The notes: generated by a model from the sequence alone, not told the origin. Positions 1-7,986 are shown, counted from the stretch's first letter. The stretch is 64,000 nt of DNA from Nostoc sphaeroides (GCF_003443655.1 NZ_CP031941.1:4648501-4712500), one strand, 5' to 3'. A program made the numbers and translations.

Positions 1-152
1 TCATTAGCAGTAATACGATCAATGGTACGATGCCGTTTTACAGGAAGAGTTTTTATATCATTAGTATAAATGGAATGATTTCCTCCCTCCCTTAATAAAT
101 AAAAGCCATTTTGTTCTAAGTATTTAATTAGCTCTTTGCGTTTGACTGACAC
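1..152 (-). CDS. hicA: HicA-type mRNA interferase toxin (partial, cut by window start)
   Basis: About 50 codons read on the minus strand from a GTG at 152, running off the left edge. The visible protein begins VSVKRKELIKYLEQNGF and carries the G-F-x-L-x-R-x-x-G-x-x-x-x-x-Y motif with the conserved His (GGNHSIY) that is the catalytic residue of the HicA double-stranded-RNA-binding fold; a further basic PVKRHR segment follows. HicA toxins cleave mRNA and are neutralised by HicB. The start lies 3 bases past the hicB stop, so the two genes are one translational unit with the antitoxin first, opposite to the commoner hicA-hicB order. The C-terminus is outside the window. Confidence 0.8.
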   Translation of the reverse strand, partial: MSVKRKELIKYLEQNGFYLLREGGNHSIYTNDIKTLPVKRHRTIDRITAN

Positions 153-154
153 AC

Positions 155-373
155 TCAAACCTCTATAGGAATTTGTTCGAGCAAAGAACCACCTGTGGGA
201 ATTTCTTTATTTTGTTGGCGATAAGCAAGAATCATTTCTTTGGTTGCATCTTGTAACATAGCTCTACATTCTTCTAGAGTTTCTCCTTCTGTAATGACTT
301 CTTGCCATTCAATGAGTTGTCCCATATATCCGCTATTAGTTTTTGTATATTTTGCAGTGTATGTAATTAACAT
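155..373 (-). CDS. hicB: HicB-type antitoxin
   Basis: 72 residues with the compact HicB fold signature: an N-terminal beta strand (ITYTAKYT), then G-x-L-x-E-W-Q-E-V-I-T-E-G-E-T-L-E-E, the 'partially degraded RNase H' core of HicB antitoxins, and an amphipathic helix (MLQDATKEMILAY). No C-terminal DNA-binding domain is present, so autoregulation would need another factor or the HicA-HicB complex. It lies directly upstream of the hicA start. Family assignment is from pattern recognition. Confidence 0.75.
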   Translation of the reverse strand: MLITYTAKYTKTNSGYMGQLIEWQEVITEGETLEECRAMLQDATKEMILAYRQQNKEIPTGGSLLEQIPIEV

Positions 374-653
374 TTCTGTGTTCGTGAGGATAATTATATG
401 ATTGATCGTAGCTGATTTTTTATTGCGGGAGCTTCTCTACCAGTAATTGATAATATTGACCTCAACAAGGAGCTATCCCGCAAGGAACGGAAGTTCCTTG
501 GCTAATAGCTAAAGTCTACTGAAGTAGACTTTAGCTATGAGCCTCTGAAATTTATTTCTGGGCGGGCGTGAAAGCCAACAGATAAGCGATTTTTAGCTTA
601 AGTTGACACCAATGGCAAGATGCCCACCCCACAGGAGTTAATTGGATATTTTT
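374..653. other. Gene-free stretch with palindromes
   Basis: No coding sequence recognised. It contains an 8-bp hairpin (481-500) and a perfect 15-bp inverted repeat at 506-520/523-537 with a 2-base loop, followed by a GCAAGATGCCCACCCC segment of repeat character. It joins directly to the half-element at 643-671. Confidence 0.5.
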
Positions 654-671
654 TTATTTGGAAGTCCCCAA
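643..671 (+). repeat. Solo end of the GGAAGTCCC hairpin element family
   Basis: Matches the 3' terminus (TTTTTTTA(C/T)TTGGAAGTCCC) of the 123-144-bp element found complete at six other places in this window (14377, 17267, 18688, 31355, 37404, 46088). The rest of the element is missing. It abuts and truncates the antitoxin stub on the minus strand. Confidence 0.6.
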
Positions 672-749
672 TATCATCTGCTGCTCTGGAATTGCTAGTT
701 GCTTCACCAGTGTTATGACTTGCTCTATATTGAGATTAAGGATTGTCAT
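654..749 (-). pseudogene. Antitoxin N-terminal stub truncated by a repeat
   Basis: A 31-codon reading frame starting MTILNLNIEQVITLVKQL and continuing through an AIPEQQ segment. This pattern (short beta-strand, then an amphipathic 'LVKQLxxPEQQ' helix) is the usual N-terminus of small cyanobacterial VapB/DUF2281-like antitoxins of about 70-90 residues. After 28 codons the frame runs into the GGAAGTCCC element and stops, so the C-terminal half and any partner toxin are gone. Identity is inferred from the N-terminus only. Confidence 0.5.
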
Positions 750-943
750 CTCTATAGCATCTCAAGTATGGAAATTTAAGGATATTTTAACTGAATTAAA
801 ACGATCGCCTCCATGAAGGCAAGCTGATCGCATTCTACACAATGACACTAATGCATTCAATGTTTTACCTGAAAGGCGATCGCTTGTCGATTTACACTTT
901 AAACTAGAGCGATCGCCCTTACAACACCATCATTCCACCTCAG

Positions 944-1153
944 AACAGGAAACTCCGAGCTTGAAACAGGAAACTCCGAGTTCAGAACAGAAAACTCCGA
1001 GTTCAGAACAGAAAACTCCGAGTTCAAAACAGGAAACTCCGAGTTAAAAACAGAAAACTCCGAGTTCAAAACAGGAAACTCCGAGTTCAGAACAGGAAAC
1101 TCCGAGTTAAAAACAGGAAACTCCGAGTTCAAAACAGGAAACTCCGAGTTAAA
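944..1153. repeat. 21-bp tandem repeat array, 10 units
   Basis: Ten head-to-tail copies of a 21-mer of the form AACAGGAAACTCCGAGTTCAG, with variation limited mainly to a few positions (G/A in AACAGG/AACAGA; TTCAG/TTCAA/TTAAA). It is flanked on both sides by GCGATCGC octamers. The 21-bp period is three times the 7-bp period of most other arrays in the window and keeps one minus-strand frame open as a heptapeptide repeat (NSEFPVL), which I regard as a by-product of the period rather than a gene. Confidence 0.9.
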
Positions 1154-1223
1154 GCGATCGCTCATTCAAGTTTTAGCATGGTACGCTTTGCACAAAATCT
1201 GTAAATTTGTATCCCCAGGTAGT

Positions 1224-1448
1224 CTATTCTGGATTTGAGGGGAGGCGATCGCGCAAATATGCTAAACCTTCACGAACAGTAACAGTATTAGGATGATTCA
1301 CCCCTAACTGTCGCTCACAAATATCCAAAGCTTGGATGTAAAGGGGTTCGGCTTCGCTGTATCTGCCTTGGGATTTGTAGATACCTCTGAATATTGATGA
1401 AGCATTAGCACAACTAGAACAAGAGTGATTGCAATTTATAATCACCAC
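1224..1448 (-). pseudogene. TPR-protein C-terminal remnant
   Basis: The frame contains one good kinesin-light-chain-type tetratricopeptide unit (YKSQGRYSEAEPLYIQALDI followed by CERQLGVNHPNTVTV), then a short tail. KLC-type TPR proteins carry several such 42-residue units; only one and a fraction remain, and the N-terminal 16 codons look unrelated. Most likely the 3' end of a deleted TPR gene. It overlaps the upstream region of the next plus-strand gene. Confidence 0.55.
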
Positions 1449-1476
1449 TTTCTTAATAACGAACTACGAATTAATA

Positions 1477-2169
1477 ATGCAATTTGATACCCAACTGCTA
1501 CCACGCATTAATGCTACAGCCAAGAGAGAAAATGGTAAACAATATTATGTAGATGCCAACGGAAATCGCTTTCCCAGCGTGACTACAATACTTAATGCCA
1601 CCAAATCACAAGCAGACAGAGACAGATTATTAAACTGGAAAACGCGTGTTGGTACAGAAGAAGCTACCCACATTACTACAACTGCTAGCCGTCGGGGAAC
1701 CCAAACACACAAACAAATTGAGCGCTACCTTCTTGGACAAAACCCTGTTTGTCCCGAAGCGAGTCGCCCTTATTGGGAGAGTATCAAGCCAGTTTTAGAA
1801 CAAATCGACACAGTTAGACTTGTAGAAGGCTCTGTTTTTCATCATAATTTGAGTTATTCTGGCAAAGTTGATTGTATTGCCAGCTATCAAGGTATTCCCT
1901 GTATTTGCGAGTGGAAAACAGCAGATAAACCCAAAGGTTCAATTGAGCATTTATATGAACATCCACTGCAACTTACGGCGTACATAGGAGCAGCTAACGA
2001 GTATTATCAAGATTATGGTATTCAGCTAAAGCACGCTCTCTTAGTCGTAGCAATTCCAGAAATGCCAGCAGAGGTATTTTGGTTTGAATCAGCAGTCATT
2101 AAAGATTACTGGGAACAATGGGAAAAAAGAGTTGCTGAATATTGGGAACGCAGAAGTGTTTGGGGTTAG
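1477..2169 (+). CDS. PD-(D/E)XK superfamily nuclease (RecB/MGME1-like)
   Basis: 230 residues. Motifs in order fit the RecB/Cas4-like branch of the PD-(D/E)XK fold: RGTxTH at 73-78 (the His of motif I), a conserved Glu near 118, GKVD with Asp132 (motif II), E145-W-K147 (motif III) and QLTAYI at 165-170 (the Q-x-x-x-Y helix). Such enzymes cut or resect DNA in repair or defence. An in-frame ATG 48 bases upstream exists, but the codons between are AT-rich intergenic-like sequence, so MQFDTQLLPR is preferred as the start. It stands alone between remnants, in an island of toxin and nuclease genes. Substrate is unknown. Confidence 0.75.
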   Translation: MQFDTQLLPRINATAKRENGKQYYVDANGNRFPSVTTILNATKSQADRDRLLNWKTRVGTEEATHITTTASRRGTQTHKQIERYLLGQNPVCPEASRPYWESIKPVLEQIDTVRLVEGSVFHHNLSYSGKVDCIASYQGIPCICEWKTADKPKGSIEHLYEHPLQLTAYIGAANEYYQDYGIQLKHALLVVAIPEMPAEVFWFESAVIKDYWEQWEKRVAEYWERRSVWG

Positions 2170-2310
2170 CCAGTGGAATTGTACAATTACCGAAATTGGA
2201 ACCCCGCTTCCATTCCTCTCCCCGAAAGGTCGAGAGGCTTTGATTCTTGCTCCCCTTACCTTGTAGGGAAGGGGTTGGGGGTTAGGTTTGAGATAAAGTC
2301 CCACACGGCG
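2170..2310. repeat. Intergenic repeat sequence
   Basis: Contains the common cyanobacterial interspersed motif CCCCTTACCTTGTAGGGAAG followed by GGGTTGGGGGTTAGG. It separates the convergent nuclease and PIN genes. No gene seen. Confidence 0.45.
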
Positions 2311-2763
2311 TTAACCTTGTAATGGCAAGACACTAATTAACCCAGAAAATCTTGCAAAATCACTTGTGTTGTGAGTGAGTAACTGAGGAATGCCATAAAC
2401 TAGCATCGTAGCGACAATATTTGCATCATGAACTTGCTTACCACCACTTGGAACTTCCTCCATAAGTGTCAGTAACCTTTCTGTCACCTGAGAACTATCT
2501 TCAGCCACCCGAAAGCGGTTATAAAAATAGCGGAGATCCTGAATTACTATTGCAATGGGTAGTGGGTTGACAAACTGTTGCGGACGGGTAAGGGTAGCCA
2601 AATATTCCCGCAACACTTGTCGGCTAATCCACAACTCAACCCCTGCATCATAAAAACCTTGGATAGCCTCCATAGCAGCTTGGTGAAATGGAGACTGAAT
2701 CTGACTAGCGTACACCAAGATATTTGTGTCCAGAAAAACAGGATTATCGCCCCCAATCACCAT
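2311..2763 (-). CDS. PIN-domain ribonuclease toxin (VapC-like)
   Basis: 150 residues from the ATG at 2763. The acidic residues of the PIN active site are visible: FLDTNILVY (first Asp), LREYLATL (Glu), VHDANIVATM (third acidic site) and HNTSDFARF (fourth). PIN toxins are Mg-dependent ribonucleases held inactive by a cognate antitoxin. The start overlaps the last 20 bases of the upstream antitoxin gene, a typical toxin-antitoxin coupling. An alternative ATG four codons upstream would lengthen the overlap. Family assignment is strong; the RNA target cannot be read from sequence. Confidence 0.85.
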   Translation of the reverse strand: MVIGGDNPVFLDTNILVYASQIQSPFHQAAMEAIQGFYDAGVELWISRQVLREYLATLTRPQQFVNPLPIAIVIQDLRYFYNRFRVAEDSSQVTERLLTLMEEVPSGGKQVHDANIVATMLVYGIPQLLTHNTSDFARFSGLISVLPLQG

Positions 2764-2986
2764 ACATATCCTCACGTCTTAAAGAAAGGTTTTCAGGCCA
2801 AGGGCCATAATTATGCACAGGAAAGTTTAGAGGAGGACGCTTTTCTTTCTTCTCTGCCTTCTCAGCCAAAGGCTTTTCATCAATTACTATTACCACTTGA
2901 TGCTCACCCTCTGGAATATCCAATGGTAATTGCGCTGTAATCTTACCATCTTTAGTAACTGTGGCAATTGTTTCTATACTTTTCAT
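2744..2986 (-). CDS. Antitoxin partner of the PIN toxin
   Basis: 80 residues: an N-terminal segment ATVTKDGKITAQLPLDIPEG with the pattern of a swapped-hairpin/AbrB-like DNA-binding module, then a Lys/Glu-rich linker and a Trp/Pro-containing C-terminal tail (YGPWPENLSLRREDMYGDWG) of the kind that wraps around PIN toxins. It overlaps the toxin start by 20 bases. Assignment rests mainly on position, size and domain order. Confidence 0.7.
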   Translation of the reverse strand: MKSIETIATVTKDGKITAQLPLDIPEGEHQVVIVIDEKPLAEKAEKKEKRPPLNFPVHNYGPWPENLSLRREDMYGDWGR

Positions 2987-3001
2987 CTCATTTATCCTTA
3001 A

Positions 3002-4216
3002 TCAATCCATTACAGCTAACACAGCTTTCGGCAACAACTTATCTTTAAACCAAACAATTCTGGCGGGGACATCATTTAATTTTACTCCCGCCTTTTCTAA
3101 ATTAAGTCGCTCAGAAATTGCTAAAATTAAGTCATCACGTCCAGCCCGTCGCACTTGAGAAAACTTCTTTTGTAAATATTCTGGTCGCCAATAACCAACA
3201 ATTTCTAATAAAAAGGTGCGTCCATCAGCATGAACTAAGCGAAAATCGGGAATCATCACACTACCAGGAATTGGTATCAAATCAACTTCTCGTTCTAACG
3301 CCCAACCACTTTTCAACGCATCCCATTTATCAGCAAAGGATGCTTCTAGCATACTATCATAGGGCTTTCCTGGTGGATAATGGGATACCAAACCACATTC
3401 GGAATTGAGAGTAAAACGTCCAGTTTTCCAACTATTTGTATAAGCATCGCGGGTTTGGAGAATGGACGAAAGACTCCATTTAGTAACGTGAAGTAAAGCC
3501 GGAATAAGTTTAGCGATCGCTAACCCATATCGCGTACTAGGATTAAACAAACTCGTCGGCCCATCTATGGTAATTGTAAACCCGTGGTCAGCATCACCCT
3601 CAATATAAGCCATCAATTGAAACAACTTTAAATAGCGAAATAACAGCTTATATTCACCCGGAACATTCCGATGAGCATTTAACACCAGTTGACTGGCTTT
3701 ATAAAATACACCCTGTACCTGAGATAAGTTATATCGATTTAATACATCTGGCGCTGTGGGTGCATCAAACACTGTCAAAATCTTATTTTCAGACAAATCA
3801 GCATATAGTCCATTCCGAACCTGTTCTAATAAAACTTCCCGCTCAAGTTCTTGAGTTAAATCATCAGCAATTTTACTCAAAGTAACTTGGGTTGATTCTC
3901 GACTAGAAACAGATTTTGCAGCCAACGAAAACACCCGTTCTCTTAACATCTGTGGTTCCAAAGGACTAACCACCTCAAAAGTGCAAAAACTGCTTTTGAG
4001 AATATAAGCTAACCCTCGCTTCACCCGATAATCTGTAGAATCTCCTTCAAAATCAGTCAATTGTCGCTCAAGCACACCCTGAGTCTTTCCCACTGCTGAT
4101 TGAAAATAATTAATTAACTCAATCGCCAACTCCGAAGTTTTTTGATCAATCTTCAGTCTCTTCGGAATGATCTCCTCCCCGTTTTGGCGATGCATCAGTA
4201 AGTCTGTCGGTAACAT
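3002..4216 (-). CDS. Bax1-type nuclease (DUF790)
   Basis: 404 residues starting MLPTDLLMHRQNGEEIIPKR, matching the MLPxDLL...G.I.P.yL opening of DUF790 proteins. These are Bax1 (binding associated with XPB), the nuclease partner of the XPB helicase in archaea and some bacteria. The nuclease motif is visible in the C-terminal third: acidic residues near 308-310, P323-D324-F, then E338-I-V-G-Y-W343, a PD-(D/E)XK-like site in which the usual Lys is replaced, as in known Bax1 proteins. The start lies inside the end of the helicase frame (71-bp overlap), so the two are co-translated, which fits a helicase-nuclease complex that opens and incises DNA in repair. Confidence 0.88.
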   Translation of the reverse strand: MLPTDLLMHRQNGEEIIPKRLKIDQKTSELAIELINYFQSAVGKTQGVLERQLTDFEGDSTDYRVKRGLAYILKSSFCTFEVVSPLEPQMLRERVFSLAAKSVSSRESTQVTLSKIADDLTQELEREVLLEQVRNGLYADLSENKILTVFDAPTAPDVLNRYNLSQVQGVFYKASQLVLNAHRNVPGEYKLLFRYLKLFQLMAYIEGDADHGFTITIDGPTSLFNPSTRYGLAIAKLIPALLHVTKWSLSSILQTRDAYTNSWKTGRFTLNSECGLVSHYPPGKPYDSMLEASFADKWDALKSGWALEREVDLIPIPGSVMIPDFRLVHADGRTFLLEIVGYWRPEYLQKKFSQVRRAGRDDLILAISERLNLEKAGVKLNDVPARIVWFKDKLLPKAVLAVMD

Positions 4217-5771
4217 CTGGTGAATTTTGGATTTTAGATACTTCGACTTCGCTCAGTACAAGTTTTGGATTTTGGACTGAATAATTAATCTCTAACTGTT
4301 CCGCAGCCTTCAAACTCCGTTCCTTCCCACTCCCATACACAACCTGTAACTTCCCCTTCTTCTCCTCCTCTCTGCGCCCTTGGCGTCTTGGCGGTTCGTT
4401 ATTCCTCTCCCCTCTCCGCCGCGCCGAAGTTCCCTCCTCACTAGTATCCTCCGCCACCACCTCATACAAAATCGCCTGCTTATTCTCAATATTCCCCTTC
4501 CGTAAAATCCTCCCCAAGCGCTGAGTATACTCCCTAGCCGAACCCGTCCCCGATAAAATAATTGCAACAGTTGCCGCCGGCACATCAACCCCTTCATTCA
4601 ACACATGAGAAGCAACCAAAGTATTATATTTACCCTCCCGAAACTTTGTTAATATCTCATGCCGTTCCTTCACAGGAGTTTGATGAGTAATTGCTGGAAT
4701 TAGCAACTCTTGAGAAATGCGGTAAACCGTTGCATTATCAGCAGTAAAAATCAAAATTCGTGCCGGATAATGTTCTGCCAATAAATCAATCAAAATTCGC
4801 AACTTCCCATCAGTACCCAAAGCGATATCTTTCGCTTCTCGGTGCGCTAACATCGCCCTCCGTCCAGATTGCGATCTAGCACTCATTTGGACGAACATTT
4901 GCCAACCTTGCAGACTCCCCAAAGAAATCTTTGATTGCTTTAAAAAGTCATTGCGAGTTTGAATTAGTTGATTGTATCTTTCCCGCTCAAGTTGCGATAA
5001 CTTAACCTTAATTTGGACAATTTGATGTTCTGCTAACGCCTTCCCCGCCAAATCTTCAGCGCGTTTGCGATATACTTCTTGACCAATGAGAATATTTAAC
5101 TCAGCGTGTTTACCATCGGTGCGTTCTGGTGTAGCAGAGAGTCCTAAGCGATAAGGTGCGATCGCATATTCAGCAATCACCCGATTAAAATCTGTCGGTA
5201 AATGATGACATTCATCAAAAACAATCAACGCATATTGATTTCCTAACGTCTCAGCGTGAATTGCAGCGCTATCATAAGTTGCAACTAAAATTGCCGTTCT
5301 ATCCCGCGAACCACCTCCTAGCAATCCCACTTCAGCATCGGGGAAAGCCGCTACTAAATGTGCATACCACTGATGCATTAAATCCAAAGTTGGCACCACA
5401 ATCAGCGTTGTACGCGGCGTTGACTGCATCGCCATTTGCGCCAAATAAGTCTTTCCCGCCGCCGTGGGAAGCACAACAACCCCTTGTCTACCCGCGAGTT
5501 TCCAAGCCGCTAGCGCCTCAGTCTGGTGCGGATAGGGTTCCATTTCCAGACTGGGAACCAAATCTACTGGATAAAATTGCTTTGCCTCATCGATAAAATA
5601 AACATCTTCCGCTTGTAGTGCTTCCACTAGCGATCGATATCTAATTGCGGGAATGCGGAATTTTTCAACTCTATCATCCCACGTAGCATAATCCATCCAA
5701 CCTTTGCCGCGTGGTGGTGGATGCAAAATTAATGTGCCACGATCAAAATTTAATGTAGGAGTACGAACCAT
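4146..5771 (-). CDS. XPB-like SF2 DNA helicase
   Basis: 541 residues from the ATG at 5771. Motifs: PHQ near 81, PTAAGKT (Walker A) at 102-108, FDECHH at 185-190, LSATPER at 211-217, then EGVDVPAA and QRLGRILRKG (motifs V-VI) in the second RecA-like domain. XPB helicases unwind DNA in excision repair; the partner here is Bax1 downstream. An upstream ATG would add only codons made of an ATTGGGCATTGGGGATTGGT-type repeat, so it was rejected. The C-terminal tail after motif VI has two inserts that look like interspersed repeats translated in frame (NNEPPRRQGRREEEKK and LSEVEVSKIQNS), not helicase sequence. Confidence 0.88.
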   Translation of the reverse strand: MVRTPTLNFDRGTLILHPPPRGKGWMDYATWDDRVEKFRIPAIRYRSLVEALQAEDVYFIDEAKQFYPVDLVPSLEMEPYPHQTEALAAWKLAGRQGVVVLPTAAGKTYLAQMAMQSTPRTTLIVVPTLDLMHQWYAHLVAAFPDAEVGLLGGGSRDRTAILVATYDSAAIHAETLGNQYALIVFDECHHLPTDFNRVIAEYAIAPYRLGLSATPERTDGKHAELNILIGQEVYRKRAEDLAGKALAEHQIVQIKVKLSQLERERYNQLIQTRNDFLKQSKISLGSLQGWQMFVQMSARSQSGRRAMLAHREAKDIALGTDGKLRILIDLLAEHYPARILIFTADNATVYRISQELLIPAITHQTPVKERHEILTKFREGKYNTLVASHVLNEGVDVPAATVAIILSGTGSAREYTQRLGRILRKGNIENKQAILYEVVAEDTSEEGTSARRRGERNNEPPRRQGRREEEKKGKLQVVYGSGKERSLKAAEQLEINYSVQNPKLVLSEVEVSKIQNSPDVTDRLTDASPKRGGDHSEETED

Positions 5772-6180
5772 GAGTATTGGGCATTGGGGATTGGTCATTA
5801 GGAATTGGGCATTGGGGATTGGTAATTTTTCCATTCGCTATGCCCTATTCCTTAGTCTATTGATTACTAATAACGCAAAAAGTGGATGATTCATGCAAGT
5901 AATTCCGACAAAACCCAACTAGATGCGCTCATTAGTTATGGAATGTCTGATCGACAAACCATAATAACCTTGCCCAATCCTACAAAGAACAACGACAAAG
6001 CTTTCTGCTGAAAGGGCTACAACTTAGTGGTGCATATTATGCTAATTATTTGCTTAGGTTTAATATATTTTTGTCTTTACATAAGTCACAATTATCAGAA
6101 AAATTAATGAAAGCAGCTTTTGCCGAACCGATGATTAAACTACCTATAGGACTGGAAGGATTAGATTGACCAAATAATTA
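5772..6180. other. Repeat and degraded coding sequence
   Basis: 5773-5830 is a 7/14-bp repeat (GGGCATTGGGGATTGG units). From about 5895 on there are short plus-strand frames (DALISYGMSDRQ; then LKGLQLSGAYYANYL and KAAFAEPMIKLPIGLEGLD) broken by stops. They look like a decayed small gene, perhaps the antitoxin that once preceded the PIN gene at 6364, but I cannot identify a family. Confidence 0.35.
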
Positions 6181-6358
6181 TTAATTCATAATTCATAATT
6201 CATAAACTTTAAAATGGGTACAGCAGCCCCCACGCTCATTGTTAAATCAGTGGGCAAAAAGACAGTGGAGCATTTCCTGCTCCCACTGATAGCGTTGCGG
6301 AAAGCGAGTCATCGAGCGTCTTTAAATTATGAATTATTAATTATCAATTATGAATTAG
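6181..6358. repeat. Short element with inverted AATTCAT-rich ends
   Basis: Begins with 7-bp units (AATTCAT x3) and ends with the inverted form (TTATGAATTATTAATTATCA). The core has GCTCCCACTGATAGCG and GCGAGTCATCGAGCG segments typical of Nostocales interspersed repeats. MITE-like. It sits between the two decayed gene pieces. Confidence 0.45.
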
Positions 6359-6363
6359 TTTGA

Positions 6364-6889
6364 CATCATCCTAAAGATCGTCATGTTATTGCTGGTGCTG
6401 TAGTTGCTAAAGCGGAGATTATTGTTACCAAGCCCTTCGGGCAGGGAACTCTTAAGAGGGAACAGGGAACAGCTTTGAAAACCTGCCCGAATTTTGGGTC
6501 TAAAGCCCCTAAATTTATTTATGAAAAAAAATAAAAACATTTTTTAAGGGGACGCGCAGCGCAAGAAAAAATACGTCCTTGTACAAATCCCCTAATTTTA
6601 ATTATGGGGATTTCCCTGTTCCCTCTTGCCTGTTCCCTGTTCCCTTTTAATCAACAGAAATATTAAAGACTTTCAGGAGCAAGATTTAAACTATTGGAAT
6701 GTAAGAACACAGTCACTAGATGATTTTCTTTGTGATCTATTTGAACAATATCCTAAAATAACGGTTCAAATTTTGCTGCAACAATCTCAAAACTATAAAA
6801 GAAATCCTCGGACTTTTGTCGAATTACTAGATAAGCTGAGTAACCAGATACCAAAGTTTTCCGAAAAAATCCGCACTTTCATAACCTAA
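6364..6889 (+). pseudogene. PIN-domain toxin gene split by a repeat insertion
   Basis: The first piece (6364-6432) encodes HHPKDRHVIAGAVVAKAEII followed by VT, the conserved 'PkDRHVlAaAixaxaelIVTfN' motif of the VapC-type PIN family. The expected continuation 'NIKDF' reappears only at about 6660 and runs to the stop (IKDFQEQDLNYWNVRTQSLD, then DFLCDLFEQYP and a tail). Between them lies about 220 bp of repeat DNA. The N-terminal half, including the first catalytic Asp, is not recognisable upstream. The gene is therefore dead twice over. Confidence 0.65.
6434..6648. repeat. MITE-like insertion inside the PIN gene
   Basis: Inverted termini: AGAGGGAACAGGGAACAG near 6456 and CTGTTCCCTGTTCCCTTTT near 6629, with an AT-rich, non-coding interior. 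It interrupts a reading frame whose two halves are otherwise recognisable, which makes insertion the simplest explanation. Exact ends are uncertain because no clean target duplication is seen. Confidence 0.5.
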
Positions 6890-6939
6890 CCTGAACCACT
6901 AAATGTTACATCTATAACATCGAGCGGTGAAAAATCAAC

Positions 6940-7986
6940 ATGAAAGCACAGGTATTTAGAGGCGTTAATCAACTTTCTTACGAAGATATCCCAGTTCCAA
7001 CCGTAGAACCAGATGAAGTGCTGGTACAGGTGCGGGTTGTGGGGTTGTGTCAGTCAGATATTAAAAAAATTCGTTATCCACTCTATGAACCGCCGCGCAT
7101 TTTTGGACATGAAACTGCCGGCACGATCGCAGCATTAGGCAATAATGTCAAAGGTTGGCAAGTTGGACAACGGGTAGCGGTGATGCACCACATCCCTTGT
7201 ATGCGTTGCGCCTACTGTCTAAATGATAATTTCTCCATGTGTGATGTCTACAAAAACATCTCCACAACCGCAGGCTTTAACGCCAGTGGCGGGGGTTTTG
7301 CAGATTATGTCAAGGTTCCTGGACATATTGTGGAAAATGGTGGGCTAATTCCCATCCCGGATAACATCAGTTTTGAAGAAGCGAGTTTTGTCGAACCGAC
7401 TAATTGCTGCTTGAAAGCTGTGAAAAAAGCCCAAATTGCTCCAGGACAAACTGTATTAGTTACTGGTGCTGGGCCAATTGGGTTAATGTTTATCATGTTG
7501 GTGAAGTATTTTGGAGCAAAAGCGATCGCTACTGATTTACTACCCTCTAGAATTGAAAAAGCCTTGAGTGTCGGTGCAGAAGCTGCTTTTGATGCCCGTG
7601 ATCCCGATTTAACAGCAAAAATCCATGCGCTAACTGGTGGACTGGGTGTTGATGTTACCCTGCTGGCTGTTCCTAGTGAGAAAGCTTTCTTTCAAGCACT
7701 TGATAGTACCCGCAAAGGTGGCAAAATCTTGTTTTTCGCCGAATTCCCCGATGAGTTGGAAATTCCCATTAATCCCAATATCCTCTACCGTCGAGAAATT
7801 GACTTGATAGGGAGTTATAGCTCATCTTATCGGCTTCAGAATTTATCAGCCGATATTGTGTTTAATCAGCGAATTGACGTACAAGCGTTGATTAGCGATC
7901 GCTATCCATTAAAAGATTTATCAGCAGCTGTGGAGCAAGCGATCGCACCTACACCGGATACTTATAAAATCTTAATTTATCCGTAA
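6940..7986 (+). CDS. Zinc-dependent medium-chain dehydrogenase
   Basis: 348 residues, full family length. N-terminal GroES-like domain with catalytic-zinc ligands in GLCQSD (Cys about 37) and GHETAG (His about 64), structural-zinc cysteines CMRCAYCLNDNFSMC (about 87-101), and a Rossmann domain with VTGAGPIGLMF (about 176). This fits the threonine/sorbitol dehydrogenase-like branch, which oxidises secondary alcohols with NAD(P). The substrate cannot be told from sequence. It stands alone; the upstream neighbour is a pseudogene and the downstream gene has its own leader with a MITE. Confidence 0.85.
   Translation: MKAQVFRGVNQLSYEDIPVPTVEPDEVLVQVRVVGLCQSDIKKIRYPLYEPPRIFGHETAGTIAALGNNVKGWQVGQRVAVMHHIPCMRCAYCLNDNFSMCDVYKNISTTAGFNASGGGFADYVKVPGHIVENGGLIPIPDNISFEEASFVEPTNCCLKAVKKAQIAPGQTVLVTGAGPIGLMFIMLVKYFGAKAIATDLLPSRIEKALSVGAEAAFDARDPDLTAKIHALTGGLGVDVTLLAVPSEKAFFQALDSTRKGGKILFFAEFPDELEIPINPNILYRREIDLIGSYSSSYRLQNLSADIVFNQRIDVQALISDRYPLKDLSAAVEQAIAPTPDTYKILIYP

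Noticed and set aside
944..1153. CRISPR array
   Set aside because: Units are contiguous 21-mers without spacers, and no cas genes are nearby. The same holds for 22313-22553.
899..1165. Minus-strand open frame with NSEFPVL heptapeptide repeats
   Set aside because: It is produced by the 21-bp tandem array, whose length is divisible by three; no ribosome binding site or known family.
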